From: Pararhodospirillum oryzae | GTDB taxonomy: Bacteria > Pseudomonadota > Alphaproteobacteria > Rhodospirillales > Rhodospirillaceae | Length of the DNA: 64,000 nt | Assembly: GCF_007992075.1 (NCBI RefSeq) | Contig: NZ_BJZO01000003.1 | Coordinates: 18,865 to 82,864, forward strand | Reading direction: 5' to 3' | Position numbers and translations under genes: made by a program | The notes under the pieces: generated by a model | The model's database searches: none | What the model was told of the DNA's origin: nothing | The model's input: the letters and a program-made list of their open reading frames with translations, nothing else | Shown: piece after piece, positions 55,284 to 63,436 of the stretch | How the letters are laid out: each line of letters begins with the position of its first letter | Position numbering within the stretch: position 1 is the first letter of the stretch

Positions 55284-56407
55284 CCATCACGCTGGTGGAC
55301 GCGCGCAAGGCCCACTACTACCAGCCCGGGTTCACGCTGGTGGCGGCCGGCCTGAAGCCCAAGACCTACACGGTTTCTTCCACCGCCAAGTATGTTCCAC
55401 AGGGCGTGGAGTGGATCGAGGAACAGGTGGCCGAATTCGACCCCGAGGCCAATATGGTGGTCACGCAAACGGGACGGAAGATCCCGTATGATTACCTTAT
55501 TGTTGCATCCGGTCTGGCTCTGGATTACGCCGCCATCGAAGGCATGGACGTGGGGCGCATCGGGCGCGATGGCCTGGGCAGCCATTACCACGGCCCCGAC
55601 GCCGCGTCGGCCACGTGGCAGGCCCTTTCCACCTTTGCCGACACCGGGGGCGTGGGCCTGTTCTTGCGTCCGGCCACCGAGATGAAGTGCGCGGGCGCGC
55701 CCTTGAAGTACACCTTCATCGCCGATGATGTGCTGCGCACGCGGGGCACCCGGGGCAAGGCGGAAATCCATTACGCCGCCCAGAACAACGCGCTTTTCAG
55801 CGTGCCCATCGTCAGTGAAAAAGTGCGCATGTTGTTTCGCGATCGCGATATCAACGCCCACTACGACCACGTGATGAAGGCCATCGACCTGGGCCGCAAG
55901 GTGGCGACTTTCAAGACGCCCGGCGGGGACCAGGAAATTCCCTATGATTTCATCAACGTGGTGCCGCCGATGCGCGCGGTGCCGGCGGTGCGCGACAGCG
56001 CCCTGGCCTGGCAGGAAGGCCCCTTTGCCGCCGATGGCTGGATCGAGGTCGACAAGGCTTCCCTACGCCATCGCCGCTTCCCCAACATCTGGGCGGTGGG
56101 CGATACCGCCGGCGTGCCCAAGGGCAAAACGGCGGCCAGCGTGAAATGGCAGGTGCCGGTGGCGGTCGAGCACCTGGTGGCCACCGTGGCCGATCGTCCG
56201 TGTACCGCCGCCTACAATGGGTACACGTCGTGTCCGATGATCACGCGCCTGGGCCGCGCCATGCTGGTCGAGTTCGATTACGACAACAACCTGTTGCCTT
56301 CCTTCCCGGGCGTGGTCGCGCCCCTGGAAGAACTGTGGGTGACCTGGGTCATGAAAACGATCGCGCTCAAGCCGACCTACGTGGCCATGATTCGAGGACA
56401 AGCCTGA
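55052..56407 (+). CDS. sqr: Tat-exported sulfide:quinone oxidoreductase (type II-like)
   Basis: 451 residues. An N-terminal twin-arginine signal (LNRRQILGWGTSGAALALMGG, ARAQ cleavage near 43) is followed by an FAD domain with VIAGAGAAGLSAAAQL (GAGAAG at 58-63), a second Rossmann-like half and FPNIWAVGDTAGVPKG. The redox cysteines of the SQR family are present in MKCAGAPLKY (Cys213) and YTSCPMITRLGRA (Cys394); the Y-x-G-Y-T-S-C-P form matches mitochondrial-type (type II) SQR. It ends in amphipathic helices (WVTWVMKTIALKP) for membrane attachment. It oxidises sulfide and passes electrons to quinone. A periplasmic Tat form is unusual. ATG 55052 puts the RR near the N-terminus. Confidence 0.85.
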   Translation: MHRDDNHPADGPFVLNRRQILGWGTSGAALALMGGLTAPFARAQEGPVNTKARIVIAGAGAAGLSAAAQLSRRLNGATITLVDARKAHYYQPGFTLVAAGLKPKTYTVSSTAKYVPQGVEWIEEQVAEFDPEANMVVTQTGRKIPYDYLIVASGLALDYAAIEGMDVGRIGRDGLGSHYHGPDAASATWQALSTFADTGGVGLFLRPATEMKCAGAPLKYTFIADDVLRTRGTRGKAEIHYAAQNNALFSVPIVSEKVRMLFRDRDINAHYDHVMKAIDLGRKVATFKTPGGDQEIPYDFINVVPPMRAVPAVRDSALAWQEGPFAADGWIEVDKASLRHRRFPNIWAVGDTAGVPKGKTAASVKWQVPVAVEHLVATVADRPCTAAYNGYTSCPMITRLGRAMLVEFDYDNNLLPSFPGVVAPLEELWVTWVMKTIALKPTYVAMIRGQA

Positions 56408-56426
56408 TTCGAGGGGGATTAGGGTC

Positions 56427-56783
56427 ATGCAAAAGTTCGATATTTTCGTTCTGTTCGCCGTGTTCCAGGAAATGATGGGGCCGGTGCTGTGGGTTCTTCT
56501 CTTCGTGGCCCTGGCGGGTCTGTCGGCGGCCGGGTTCGTTTTGTGGCATGAAGGCGGGCTGTCGAGCAGCCGCCTGCTGACCTCCGAACTGATCGGGCTG
56601 GCGGGCGGCTTCGGGGCCCTGGCCCTGATGGCCTGGGTCACGGTTTCGGGCTTCACCGACGCCGGCGGGCCGGTGGACTGGTTGCTGATCGGCGTGATCT
56701 GGGGGACGGGCCTGGCCGGTACCACCATCCTGGCCTATGGCGTGCTGGGCCTCATCAAGGTGGCGGGCGACGCCCTGGCCTGA
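56427..56783 (+). CDS. Small three-helix membrane protein downstream of SQR
   Basis: 118 residues with three hydrophobic stretches (about 8-40, 48-72 and 84-110) and no charged catalytic residues. I cannot name the family with confidence. It begins 20 bases after the SQR stop with AGGG near the start and is almost certainly co-transcribed. The first helix starts MQKFDIFVLFAVFQEMMGPVL. It may anchor or dock the exported SQR to the membrane, an inference from position only. Confidence 0.75.
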   Translation: MQKFDIFVLFAVFQEMMGPVLWVLLFVALAGLSAAGFVLWHEGGLSSSRLLTSELIGLAGGFGALALMAWVTVSGFTDAGGPVDWLLIGVIWGTGLAGTTILAYGVLGLIKVAGDALA

Positions 56784-56802
56784 GGCCTGCCACGGGCGGA
56801 CC

Positions 56803-56833
56803 GACGGGCTCCCCCGGGGGGTGGGGGCCCGTC
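56803..56833. terminator. Stem-loop between convergent genes
   Basis: GACGGGCtCCCC (56803-56814) pairs with GGGGGCCCGTC (56823-56833). A GC-rich hairpin with no T-run, placed between the SQR operon end and the CheD-like gene end; it may serve both strands. Confidence 0.5.
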
Positions 56834-56861
56834 GAGGACGTTTTCGGAGGGGGACGGCGGG

Positions 56862-57461
56862 TTATTCGTACAGCTCCACCGATCCGTCGCCGTTGCGCAT
56901 GATCACCGGAGAGCGGCGCCCTTCCTGGACCAGGATCTGGTCGGCGCGGGTTTCATCAAGAGGTGCCACGCGGGCGCGGCCGGTGATGGGGGAATACTGC
57001 ACGCGCCGGGCTTCCAGGCCGCCGGTTTCGCGCTCGGCCACGACCATGCCCCAGTCTTCCAAGACACGTTCCACCAGGGCCACGGTGCGCGGGCCGGCGG
57101 TGAGGTCCAAGGGCGCGCGCTCGGCGCCGCCATACAGGCGGGCCTCCAGCCGGGTCCGCCGTCCTCCGGCCCGCTCGACGTCGAGGAACAGACGCTCCAG
57201 GACGTGAATGCCATAGCGTTCGCAGGCCACGGCCACGGCGGGATCGGTTTGAACCGGGGGCAAAAGCACGATCACGGCACCGCCCAGGGTGCGCTGGGGA
57301 TCGCGCACGCACACGGCCACCGCCGCCACCACCTCGCACGACAGCACCTCGTTCAAGGTGCGCGAAATCTGGTGTTCGCCTCGTTGCAGGCGGACCAGCG
57401 TGGTTCCGGTGCGGGGATCGACGACCCGGCGTCGCAAATGGTCGGCTGACATGTGCGTCAT
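56862..57461 (-). CDS. CheD-like protein lacking the catalytic residues
   Basis: 199 residues aligning along the length of chemoreceptor glutamine deamidase CheD. Matching parts are an initial GEHQISRTLNEVL, AAVAVCVRDPQRTLGGAVIVLLP against the canonical G-S-C-V-A-V-C..RDP..G..AH..LP, GGRRTRLEARLYGGAE against ERLEAKIAGGA, and GGLEARRVQYSPITGRARV against the DTGG..AR.V.....TG end. At the active site the catalytic Cys position is Ala47 and the His position is Ile64, so it cannot be a normal deamidase. The ATG at 57461 overlaps the stop of the pentapeptide gene (ATGA). Likely a binding or adaptor protein; the partner is unknown. Confidence 0.75.
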   Translation of the reverse strand: MTHMSADHLRRRVVDPRTGTTLVRLQRGEHQISRTLNEVLSCEVVAAVAVCVRDPQRTLGGAVIVLLPPVQTDPAVAVACERYGIHVLERLFLDVERAGGRRTRLEARLYGGAERAPLDLTAGPRTVALVERVLEDWGMVVAERETGGLEARRVQYSPITGRARVAPLDETRADQILVQEGRRSPVIMRNGDGSVELYE

Positions 57462-58603
57462 GAAATCTCCGGATGGGAGCTGTCGGCGGGCAGGCCCTGG
57501 GCGTCGGAAAAGTCCGTCGTCACGACCTGCGAGGTCGGCTGCCCTTGGTTATCCAGCAACGGCGCCTGTCCGGTGCGCGCGCCACTGAGGCGCGCATCGG
57601 TAAGGTCGGTGTCTTTCAGGCTGGCGCCGCGCAAATCGGTATCGCGCAGGTCGGCGCCATTGAGCACGGCGCCCGACAGGTCGGTCAGGACCAGTCGGGC
57701 GCCGCGCAGGGTGGTGCGGATCAAAAGGGCGCCCGCCAGGTTGGCGCCCGAAAGGTTGGCCCCCGACAGATCCAGGCCCGACAGATCCATGCCCGAAAGG
57801 TCGGCGGCGGTGCCGGCGCCATTGGCCAGCCATTGCAGATGGCGTTCCAGGGCCTTTTGGATCACGCCCAGTTCCAGCTCGCCCTTGTCGGGCAAAACGG
57901 CGTCGTCAAGCCGCGCCCCGACCAGGTCGGCGCCGGCCAGGGTGGAGGACGCCAGGTTGACGCCCGACAGGTCGGCGTGGTTCATGCGCGCGCCGCCGAA
58001 GTCGGTATTGTCCACCCGGGCCCCGGTCAGGTTGGCGTGGCACAGGTTGGCGCCCGACAGGCTGGCCCCCGACAAGGTGGCGCCCGACAGATCGGCGCCT
58101 TCGCAGTCGGCCTGCGACAGGTTGGCGTGTTCGAGGTGGGCGTTGACCAGCACCGCGCCCGACAGATCGGCGCCGGTGGCGTCCACGCCGGTCAGAACCG
58201 CGCCGGTGAAGTCGGCGCCGGCCATGTTCTGGGGGATGGGCAGGGGCTCGCCGCCGCCATCGAAGCGCAGGCCCCGGCGGAAGGACTGGCCGGTCAGGTC
58301 GCAGTTGGCCAGTCGCGCCCGGGTCATCGAGGCGCCGCGCAGTTCGGCCAGGGCCAGTTTCGTGCCCCGCAGATCGGCCCCGTCCAGGCGGGCCTGGAAG
58401 AGATCGGCGCCGGTCAGGTCGGTTTGCGCCAGGTTGGCGTCGGTCAGGTCGGCGCCGCGCAGAATGATCTGGCGCAGGTCGGAGCCCCACAGGGCGACGC
58501 CGCGCAGATCCTGGCCGGTCAGATCGGCCCGCGCCCCGCCGGCTTCTCCCGCCAGCCAGCGACGATGTCCTTCCAAGGCGCGTTGCAGTGCCGCTTTGTC
58601 CAT
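57458..58603 (-). CDS. Pentapeptide-repeat protein with two header helices
   Basis: 381 residues. Two blocks of A(D/N)LxG-type pentapeptides (about 27-110 and 128-235; then 267-345) form right-handed quadrilateral beta-helices. Each main block is opened by the same helical motif, ALQRALEGHRRWLAGE (5-20) and VIQKALERHLQWLANGAG (247-264). A short interruption with GGGEPLPIPQN lies near 117-126. There is no signal peptide or membrane segment, so it is probably cytoplasmic. Some pentapeptide proteins protect gyrase, but that would be a guess. It is translationally coupled to the CheD-like gene. Function unknown. Confidence 0.85.
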   Translation of the reverse strand: MDKAALQRALEGHRRWLAGEAGGARADLTGQDLRGVALWGSDLRQIILRGADLTDANLAQTDLTGADLFQARLDGADLRGTKLALAELRGASMTRARLANCDLTGQSFRRGLRFDGGGEPLPIPQNMAGADFTGAVLTGVDATGADLSGAVLVNAHLEHANLSQADCEGADLSGATLSGASLSGANLCHANLTGARVDNTDFGGARMNHADLSGVNLASSTLAGADLVGARLDDAVLPDKGELELGVIQKALERHLQWLANGAGTAADLSGMDLSGLDLSGANLSGANLAGALLIRTTLRGARLVLTDLSGAVLNGADLRDTDLRGASLKDTDLTDARLSGARTGQAPLLDNQGQPTSQVVTTDFSDAQGLPADSSHPEIS

Positions 58604-58998
58604 GCCCCAATCCGCTCGCCCAAGCCGCTACGATCGTTGCGACAGTATACCGTCTTACAAGGATGTTGCCATCCCCGCAGTGGGGGGAAAGCAGTGCAAT
58701 CGGGTGAAGCCCTGGGTGCCCTTGGAAGAGGGTTCCTCAACGCCACGACGGCGGCGCGTGGCCCCTGCCGCGAGAGCCAAGCGCACGGAGTGCGCGCCCG
58801 GCGTTTGAGGGCACGGCAAAGACTCCAGGGCAATCGGTTCATCCGATTGCTCTGGGGGGGAAAGCGGGACTTGGGCGCTTCTTGGTGGGGGGTGGCGAGC
58901 GGGGCGGGCGCGGCCCTCTGGCGTCGGAGGGGCCATCACGCTACCTTTGGTGCCTGGCGACACACAGGATTTCACGGGTCGGGCGAGGGAGAGGGCGG
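58604..58998. other. Divergent intergenic region before the KefB-like gene
   Basis: 395 bases between divergent genes. No gene is supported. It includes the stem-loop at 58825-58855, and should contain the promoters of the pentapeptide operon and the antiporter gene. Confidence 0.5.
58825..58855. other. Stem-loop in the divergent gap
   Basis: CCAGGGCAATCGG (58825-58837) pairs with CCGATTGCTCTGG (58843-58855) at 12 of 13 positions around TTCAT. The G/C-closed stem could be an operator or an RNA hairpin. No T-run. Confidence 0.45.
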
Positions 58999-60912
58999 AT
59001 GATGAGTACCCTGGGCGAGGCGTTCTTGTTCATGGTCGCCGCCTTGGTGAGCGTGCCGCTGTTTCGTCGCCTGGGTCTGGGCTCGGTTTTGGGGTATCTG
59101 ACGGCGGGCGTGGTGCTGGGGCCGCAGGGGCTGGCCCTGGTCACCGACGTCGATGCCATCTTGCATTTTTCCGAACTGGGCGTGGTCCTGCTTTTGTTTC
59201 TGATCGGCCTGGAGCTGCGGCCCAGCCGGTTGTGGGGGCTGCGCAAGCCGGTGTTTGGCCTGGGCGGCCTGCAGGTGGTGGGCACGGCCGTGCCGCTCGC
59301 GGGCCTCGGGATCGCGGTTGGCCTGAACTGGGAGGCCGCGCTGGTGGCCGGGGCCGGGCTGGCCTTGTCGTCCACCGCGTTTTGCCTCCAGATCCTGGCG
59401 GAGCGGGGGCATCTGCGCACCGGCTACGGGCGCAACGCGTTCGCGATCTTGCTGTTTCAGGATCTGGCGGTGGTTCCCCTGCTGGCCGTGGTGCCGGCCC
59501 TGGCGCCGGGGGCCACCGGTGCCTTCGACCTGGAAACCGCCCTGTTCGACGTGGGGCGCGCCGTGGGCGTCATTGTCGCCGTCATCGGCCTGGGCCGCTG
59601 GGTGGTGCGCCGGATGTTTCGCGTGGTCGTGGGCACCGGCCTGCCCGAGCTGTTCACCGCCGCCTCCCTGGCCCTGGTGATCGGGGTGAGTCTGTTGATG
59701 ACAGAGGCGGGGCTGTCGATGGCGCTGGGCGCGTTCCTGGCCGGCATGCTGCTGGCCGATTCGGAATGCCGGCTGGAACTCGAAGCCACGATCGAGCCGT
59801 TCAAGGGGTTGTTGCTGGGGCTGTTCTTCATCGCCGTGGGCATGAGCGTCGATCTGGGCCAGATTCTCACCCAGCCCGATACCGTGGCCTGGCTGGTGCT
59901 GGGCCTGCTGACCATCAAGGGCCTGGTGCTGTTTGCCCTGGCGCGGGGGTTTGGCGCGTCCACGCGCTCGGCCGCGTCGCTGGCCGCCTTGATGCCGCAA
60001 GGTGGCGAGTTCGCCTTTGTCTTGTTCACGCTGGCGATGACGCAAGGCGTCCTCGACCGGGAGACCGGGGATTTGCTGCTGGTGGGGGTCACCGTGTCGA
60101 TGGCGATCACCCCTTTGCTGGTCAGCCTGAACGGCGCGTTGCAAAATTCCATCCGCCCGCCGACCCCGGTTCCCGAGTACGACCCGATCGAATCCAGTGA
60201 AAGCCGGGTGATCCTGGCCGGATTCGGGCGCTTTGGCCAGATCGTGGCCCGGACCTTGCGCATGGCGGGCATTCCGTTCACCGCGCTGGAATCCGATTTC
60301 GACCAGATCGAGTTCCTGCGCCGGCGCGGCACGGTGGTGCATTACGGCGATCCGTCGCGGCCCGATTTGCTGCGCGCGGCGGGAATCGACCAGGCCGAGG
60401 TGTTCGTGATCGTGGTCGAGGATCCGGAAAAGGCCCTGGAGATCGCCGAGTACGTGCGCCGGCGCCATCCGCGCGTGCGGGTGCTGGCCCGGGCCCGGGA
60501 CCGCCAGCATGCCTATCGCCTGATGGAAAAAGGGGTTTACAAGGTCTTCCGCGAAACCTACGGCTCCAGTCTGGAAATGGCCGAGGAAATCATGCGCGAC
60601 CTGGGCCACTCCGAGGCGGTGGCGCGGCGCGCGGTGCGCTTGTTCCGCCGTCATGACGAGCGCCTGCTGGCCGAGCAGTTCAAGATCCGTCACGACGAGG
60701 AAGCCCTGATCGCCTCGGCCCGCGCCGCCGCCGAGGAGCTGCGGAGCTTGTTTGAACAAGACGCCAGCCCCGAGGGGGGCACCGGGACCCCGCCCCTGCT
60801 GGGGTCGAGTCCCCTGCCCTCGGCCCTGCCTCCCGTCCAGCAGCAAGGCGAGGTCTGTTCCCTGCCCGCGCAAGACGCCTCCCCCGACGCTTCCAGGCCG
60901 TCTTCGCAATGA
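58999..60912 (+). CDS. KefB/KefC-like monovalent cation:proton antiporter (CPA2)
   Basis: 637 residues. The N-terminal ~390 residues form the Na+/H+-exchanger domain with about twelve helices (FLFMVAALVSVPLFRRLGLGSVLGYL; ELGVVLLLFLIGLELRPSRLWGL; GAGLALSSTAFCLQILAERG). A TrkA-N/RCK domain follows, binding NAD(H) through VILAGFGRFGQIVARTLR and ending the dinucleotide fold with EVFVIVVEDPEKALEIAEYV. The C-terminal tail is acidic then proline-rich. ATG at 58999 with GGGAGAGGG upstream. Ancillary KefG/KefF proteins are not adjacent, so glutathione-gating cannot be claimed. Confidence 0.93.
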   Translation: MMSTLGEAFLFMVAALVSVPLFRRLGLGSVLGYLTAGVVLGPQGLALVTDVDAILHFSELGVVLLLFLIGLELRPSRLWGLRKPVFGLGGLQVVGTAVPLAGLGIAVGLNWEAALVAGAGLALSSTAFCLQILAERGHLRTGYGRNAFAILLFQDLAVVPLLAVVPALAPGATGAFDLETALFDVGRAVGVIVAVIGLGRWVVRRMFRVVVGTGLPELFTAASLALVIGVSLLMTEAGLSMALGAFLAGMLLADSECRLELEATIEPFKGLLLGLFFIAVGMSVDLGQILTQPDTVAWLVLGLLTIKGLVLFALARGFGASTRSAASLAALMPQGGEFAFVLFTLAMTQGVLDRETGDLLLVGVTVSMAITPLLVSLNGALQNSIRPPTPVPEYDPIESSESRVILAGFGRFGQIVARTLRMAGIPFTALESDFDQIEFLRRRGTVVHYGDPSRPDLLRAAGIDQAEVFVIVVEDPEKALEIAEYVRRRHPRVRVLARARDRQHAYRLMEKGVYKVFRETYGSSLEMAEEIMRDLGHSEAVARRAVRLFRRHDERLLAEQFKIRHDEEALIASARAAAEELRSLFEQDASPEGGTGTPPLLGSSPLPSALPPVQQQGEVCSLPAQDASPDASRPSSQ

Positions 60913-60999
60913 GTCCCGCCGGGGCGGAACGGGGGCGGGGGGAGCCCTCTTGAAGGGCCGTTGCGCTGCGGCGGTCCCGACGGTATATCCCGTCTCGCC

Positions 61000-61689
61000 A
61001 TGGGAACGCATATCACCATCGAGGGGCGTTCGATCCCCTTGCGATTCCGCACCAGCCCCCGGTCGCGGCGCCTGTCCTTGCGCCTCGATTCCACCGGGGA
61101 CGGGCTGATCGTGGTGGCGCCCCCCCATGTGCCCGAATCCGTGCTTCATGATTTCGTGCTGGGCAAGGGCGAGTGGGTGGCCTTGCAACTGCGGACCTTG
61201 CCCCAGCGGGTGCCCTTCGCCGACGGCGCGGTGATTCCGATCCTGGGCGTCCCCCACACGGTGCGCCATTTGCCCGAGGCCCGGCGCGGGGTGTGGGCCG
61301 AGGAGGGCGTGCTGGGCGTGTCGGGCGAGGCCGCCCACGTCGCGCGGCGCCTGACCGACTGGTTGCGCCAGCGCGCCCGCGATCATCTGGTTGAACGCGT
61401 GCGCGTGTATGCCAATCGCCTGGGTGTTTCCCCCACCGGGGTGACCTTGCGCGATACCCGCACCCGCTGGGGAAGCTGTGCTGCGTGCGGACGGCTGTCT
61501 TTTTCCTGGCGCCTGATCCTGGCGCCCCCGGCGGTGGTTGATTACGTGAGCGCCCACGAGGTCGCCCATCTGGTTGAGTTCAACCACTCGCCGCGTTTCT
61601 GGAGCCTGGTGGCCGATCTGGTCGGAGAGTGCGATGCCGCGCGCCACTGGCTTAAAGTGGAAGGCCTGACCTTGCACCGCTACGGGTAA
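61000..61689 (+). CDS. YgjP/DUF45-like zinc metalloprotein
   Basis: 229 residues. The HExxH motif lies in YVSAHEVAHLVEFNHSPRFW, preceded by TRWGSCAACGRLSFSWRLILAPP, the standard context of the YgjP/DUF45 family (SprT-like or WLM-like zincins). No signal peptide is seen. The ATG at 61000 gives MGTHITIEGRSIPL; an in-frame start at 60961 adds an unlikely leader. Family members are putative metallopeptidases or metal-dependent hydrolases with unknown substrates. Encoded 87 bases after the antiporter, in the same direction. Confidence 0.88.
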   Translation: MGTHITIEGRSIPLRFRTSPRSRRLSLRLDSTGDGLIVVAPPHVPESVLHDFVLGKGEWVALQLRTLPQRVPFADGAVIPILGVPHTVRHLPEARRGVWAEEGVLGVSGEAAHVARRLTDWLRQRARDHLVERVRVYANRLGVSPTGVTLRDTRTRWGSCAACGRLSFSWRLILAPPAVVDYVSAHEVAHLVEFNHSPRFWSLVADLVGECDAARHWLKVEGLTLHRYG

Positions 61690-61810
61690 CGCGGCGTTCG
61701 CCGGACCGTCCCTTTTCGGGCCCCGATCCCCTGGGACCCCAACCCCCTGAGAGCTCCTTTGCGGGGCTCCTGCCCCAAAGGGCCCCCTTTTGGGGCCCCC
61801 TTCCCCCGTG

Positions 61811-61828
61811 CCCCCGGTTTTCCGGGGG
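61811..61828 (+). other. GC hairpin in the UPF0016 leader
   Basis: CCCCCGG (61811-61817) / CCGGGGG (61822-61828) with a TTTT loop. Another GC-rich inverted repeat (GGGCCCCC..GGGGCCCCC) lies at about 61780-61800. Such leader hairpins before a metal-transport gene could be regulatory, but no known riboswitch core was recognised. Confidence 0.4.
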
Positions 61829-61863
61829 TGCTTGTCGTCGTTTTGCTTCCCCTGGAGGTTTCC

Positions 61864-62154
61864 ATGTCCGTTTTCGCGGCCGTCCTGCCCGTCTTTTTCA
61901 CCGTCTTTTTCGCCGAACTGGGGGACAAGACCCAGCTGGCCACCGTGTTGTTCGCGTCCGGCGGCGAAGTGCGTCCGATGGCCGTGTTCCTGGCTGCTTC
62001 CGCCGCCTTGGTGCTGTCCACCGGGCTGGCCGTGTTCGTGGGCGTTTTCATGGCCCGCTACGTGACCGTGATTCCCTTGCAGCTGATCGCGGGGGTTGGC
62101 TTCATCGTCATCGGTGCGTGGACCTTGTACCAGCACTTCACTGCCGCTTCCTGA
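61864..62154 (+). CDS. UPF0016/GDT1-family membrane protein, single-repeat form
   Basis: 96 residues with three helices and the family motif E-x-G-D-K-T once, in FAELGDKTQLATVL (Glu18-Thr23). Eukaryotic GDT1/TMEM165 and many bacterial MneA proteins carry two copies in one chain and export Mn2+ or exchange Ca2+/H+ or Mn2+/H+. A one-copy protein must therefore pair with itself or with another half; no partner gene is adjacent. GGAGG seven bases before the ATG at 61864 supports translation. Confidence 0.85.
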   Translation: MSVFAAVLPVFFTVFFAELGDKTQLATVLFASGGEVRPMAVFLAASAALVLSTGLAVFVGVFMARYVTVIPLQLIAGVGFIVIGAWTLYQHFTAAS

Positions 62155-62206
62155 GGACCCGACCAACCCGTTTTTTCCCTTTTCCCTGGTGCGGAGGCCC
62201 TGTTCC

Positions 62207-63436
62207 ATGCCCGTTTCCCAGGCTTCCCCCACCGGGAAGCATGGGCCCCTTCTGGTCTTGCTGCTGATTGGCATGGTGGCCATGGGGGCCCTGTCGACCG
62301 ACATGTATCTGGCGTCGCTGCCCGACATGACGCGGATTTTCAACACCGACGTCTCGACGGTGCAAATGACCCTGTCGGTGTTCGCCATCGGCATGGCGGT
62401 GGGCATGCTGGCCTACGGGCCCTTGTCCGATCGCTTCGGGCGCAAGCCCGTGGTGATCGTCAGCCTGGTTTTCTATCTGGGGGCCTCGCTGGGGTGCATG
62501 CTCGCCCCCGACATCGACACCTTGATCGTGGCCCGCTTCATCCAGGCCCTGGGTGCGTGCGGCGGAGGCGTGATCGGGCGGGCCATCGTGCGCGACATCT
62601 GGGGGCGCGATGGCGCCGCCGCCATGCTTTCGCACATGGCCTCGGCCATGGCCCTGGCCCCGGCCCTGGCTCCGATCGTGGGCAGTTTCCTGCACGTGAG
62701 CTTTGGCTGGAAGGCCAGCTTCGTGGTCATGGCCGCGTTCGGCGGGCTGCTGGCCCTGCTCACGGCCGTGGTGCTGTCGGAAACCAACCACCACAAGGAC
62801 CCGTCCGCCACCGATCCCACCCAGATCCTGTTCAATACCCGCGCCTTGCTCGGCGACCGCTGTTTCATGGGCCATGCCCTGGTCGTGGCGTTCGCGTTCG
62901 GGGGGCTGTTCAGCTACCTGTCGGGGGCCAGTTTTATTATCATTGATATCCTGGGAGTCGATCCCGGCCATTTCGGTTTCACCTTCCTGGCCGTGGCCGG
63001 CGCCTTTCTGGTGGGGGCGCAAGGGGGTGCCCGCTTTACCCGCCGCCTGGGCACCGCGCGCATGATCAGCATCGGCGTGGGGATTGCCCTGGTTTCCTCG
63101 ATCACCGGGGCGGTTCTGGCCTGGGCCGGGATTGCTTCGCTTGCCAGCGTGCTGCCGTGCGTCGCCGGTCAGTTCCTGGCCTGCGCCCTGATCATGCCCA
63201 ATGGCCAGGCCGGCGGCCTGGGGCCCTATCCGCGCCTGGCCGGCACCGCCAGCTCGTTGATGGGCTTCCTTCAGATGGGTGTCGGGGCCCTGGCCGGGTA
63301 CATGGTCGGGGCGTTCCACGACGCCACCACCCGGCCGTTGATGACCACCCTGGTGGTCTGCTCGGTGGCGGCGGCGCTGTCCTGGATCGGGCTGGCGGGG
63401 CGCAGGCGCCTGCCGTGCGCCGATCGCGAACGGTGA
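62207..63436 (+). CDS. Bcr/CflA-type MFS drug exporter
   Basis: 409 residues with twelve predicted helices and the MFS loop motif YGPLSDRFGRKPV between helices 2 and 3. The start of helix 1 (MVAMGALSTDMYLASLPDM) is typical of the Bcr/CflA subfamily, proton-driven exporters of bicyclomycin, chloramphenicol and other compounds. ATG 62207 follows GGAG. Overlaps the P-loop kinase gene by GTGA. The substrate is inferred only from the subfamily. Confidence 0.9.
   Translation: MPVSQASPTGKHGPLLVLLLIGMVAMGALSTDMYLASLPDMTRIFNTDVSTVQMTLSVFAIGMAVGMLAYGPLSDRFGRKPVVIVSLVFYLGASLGCMLAPDIDTLIVARFIQALGACGGGVIGRAIVRDIWGRDGAAAMLSHMASAMALAPALAPIVGSFLHVSFGWKASFVVMAAFGGLLALLTAVVLSETNHHKDPSATDPTQILFNTRALLGDRCFMGHALVVAFAFGGLFSYLSGASFIIIDILGVDPGHFGFTFLAVAGAFLVGAQGGARFTRRLGTARMISIGVGIALVSSITGAVLAWAGIASLASVLPCVAGQFLACALIMPNGQAGGLGPYPRLAGTASSLMGFLQMGVGALAGYMVGAFHDATTRPLMTTLVVCSVAAALSWIGLAGRRRLPCADRER

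Noticed and set aside
61690..61863. A yybP-ykoY manganese riboswitch before the UPF0016 gene
   Set aside because: Expected for a Mn exporter, but the conserved core was not found; only generic GC hairpins are seen.
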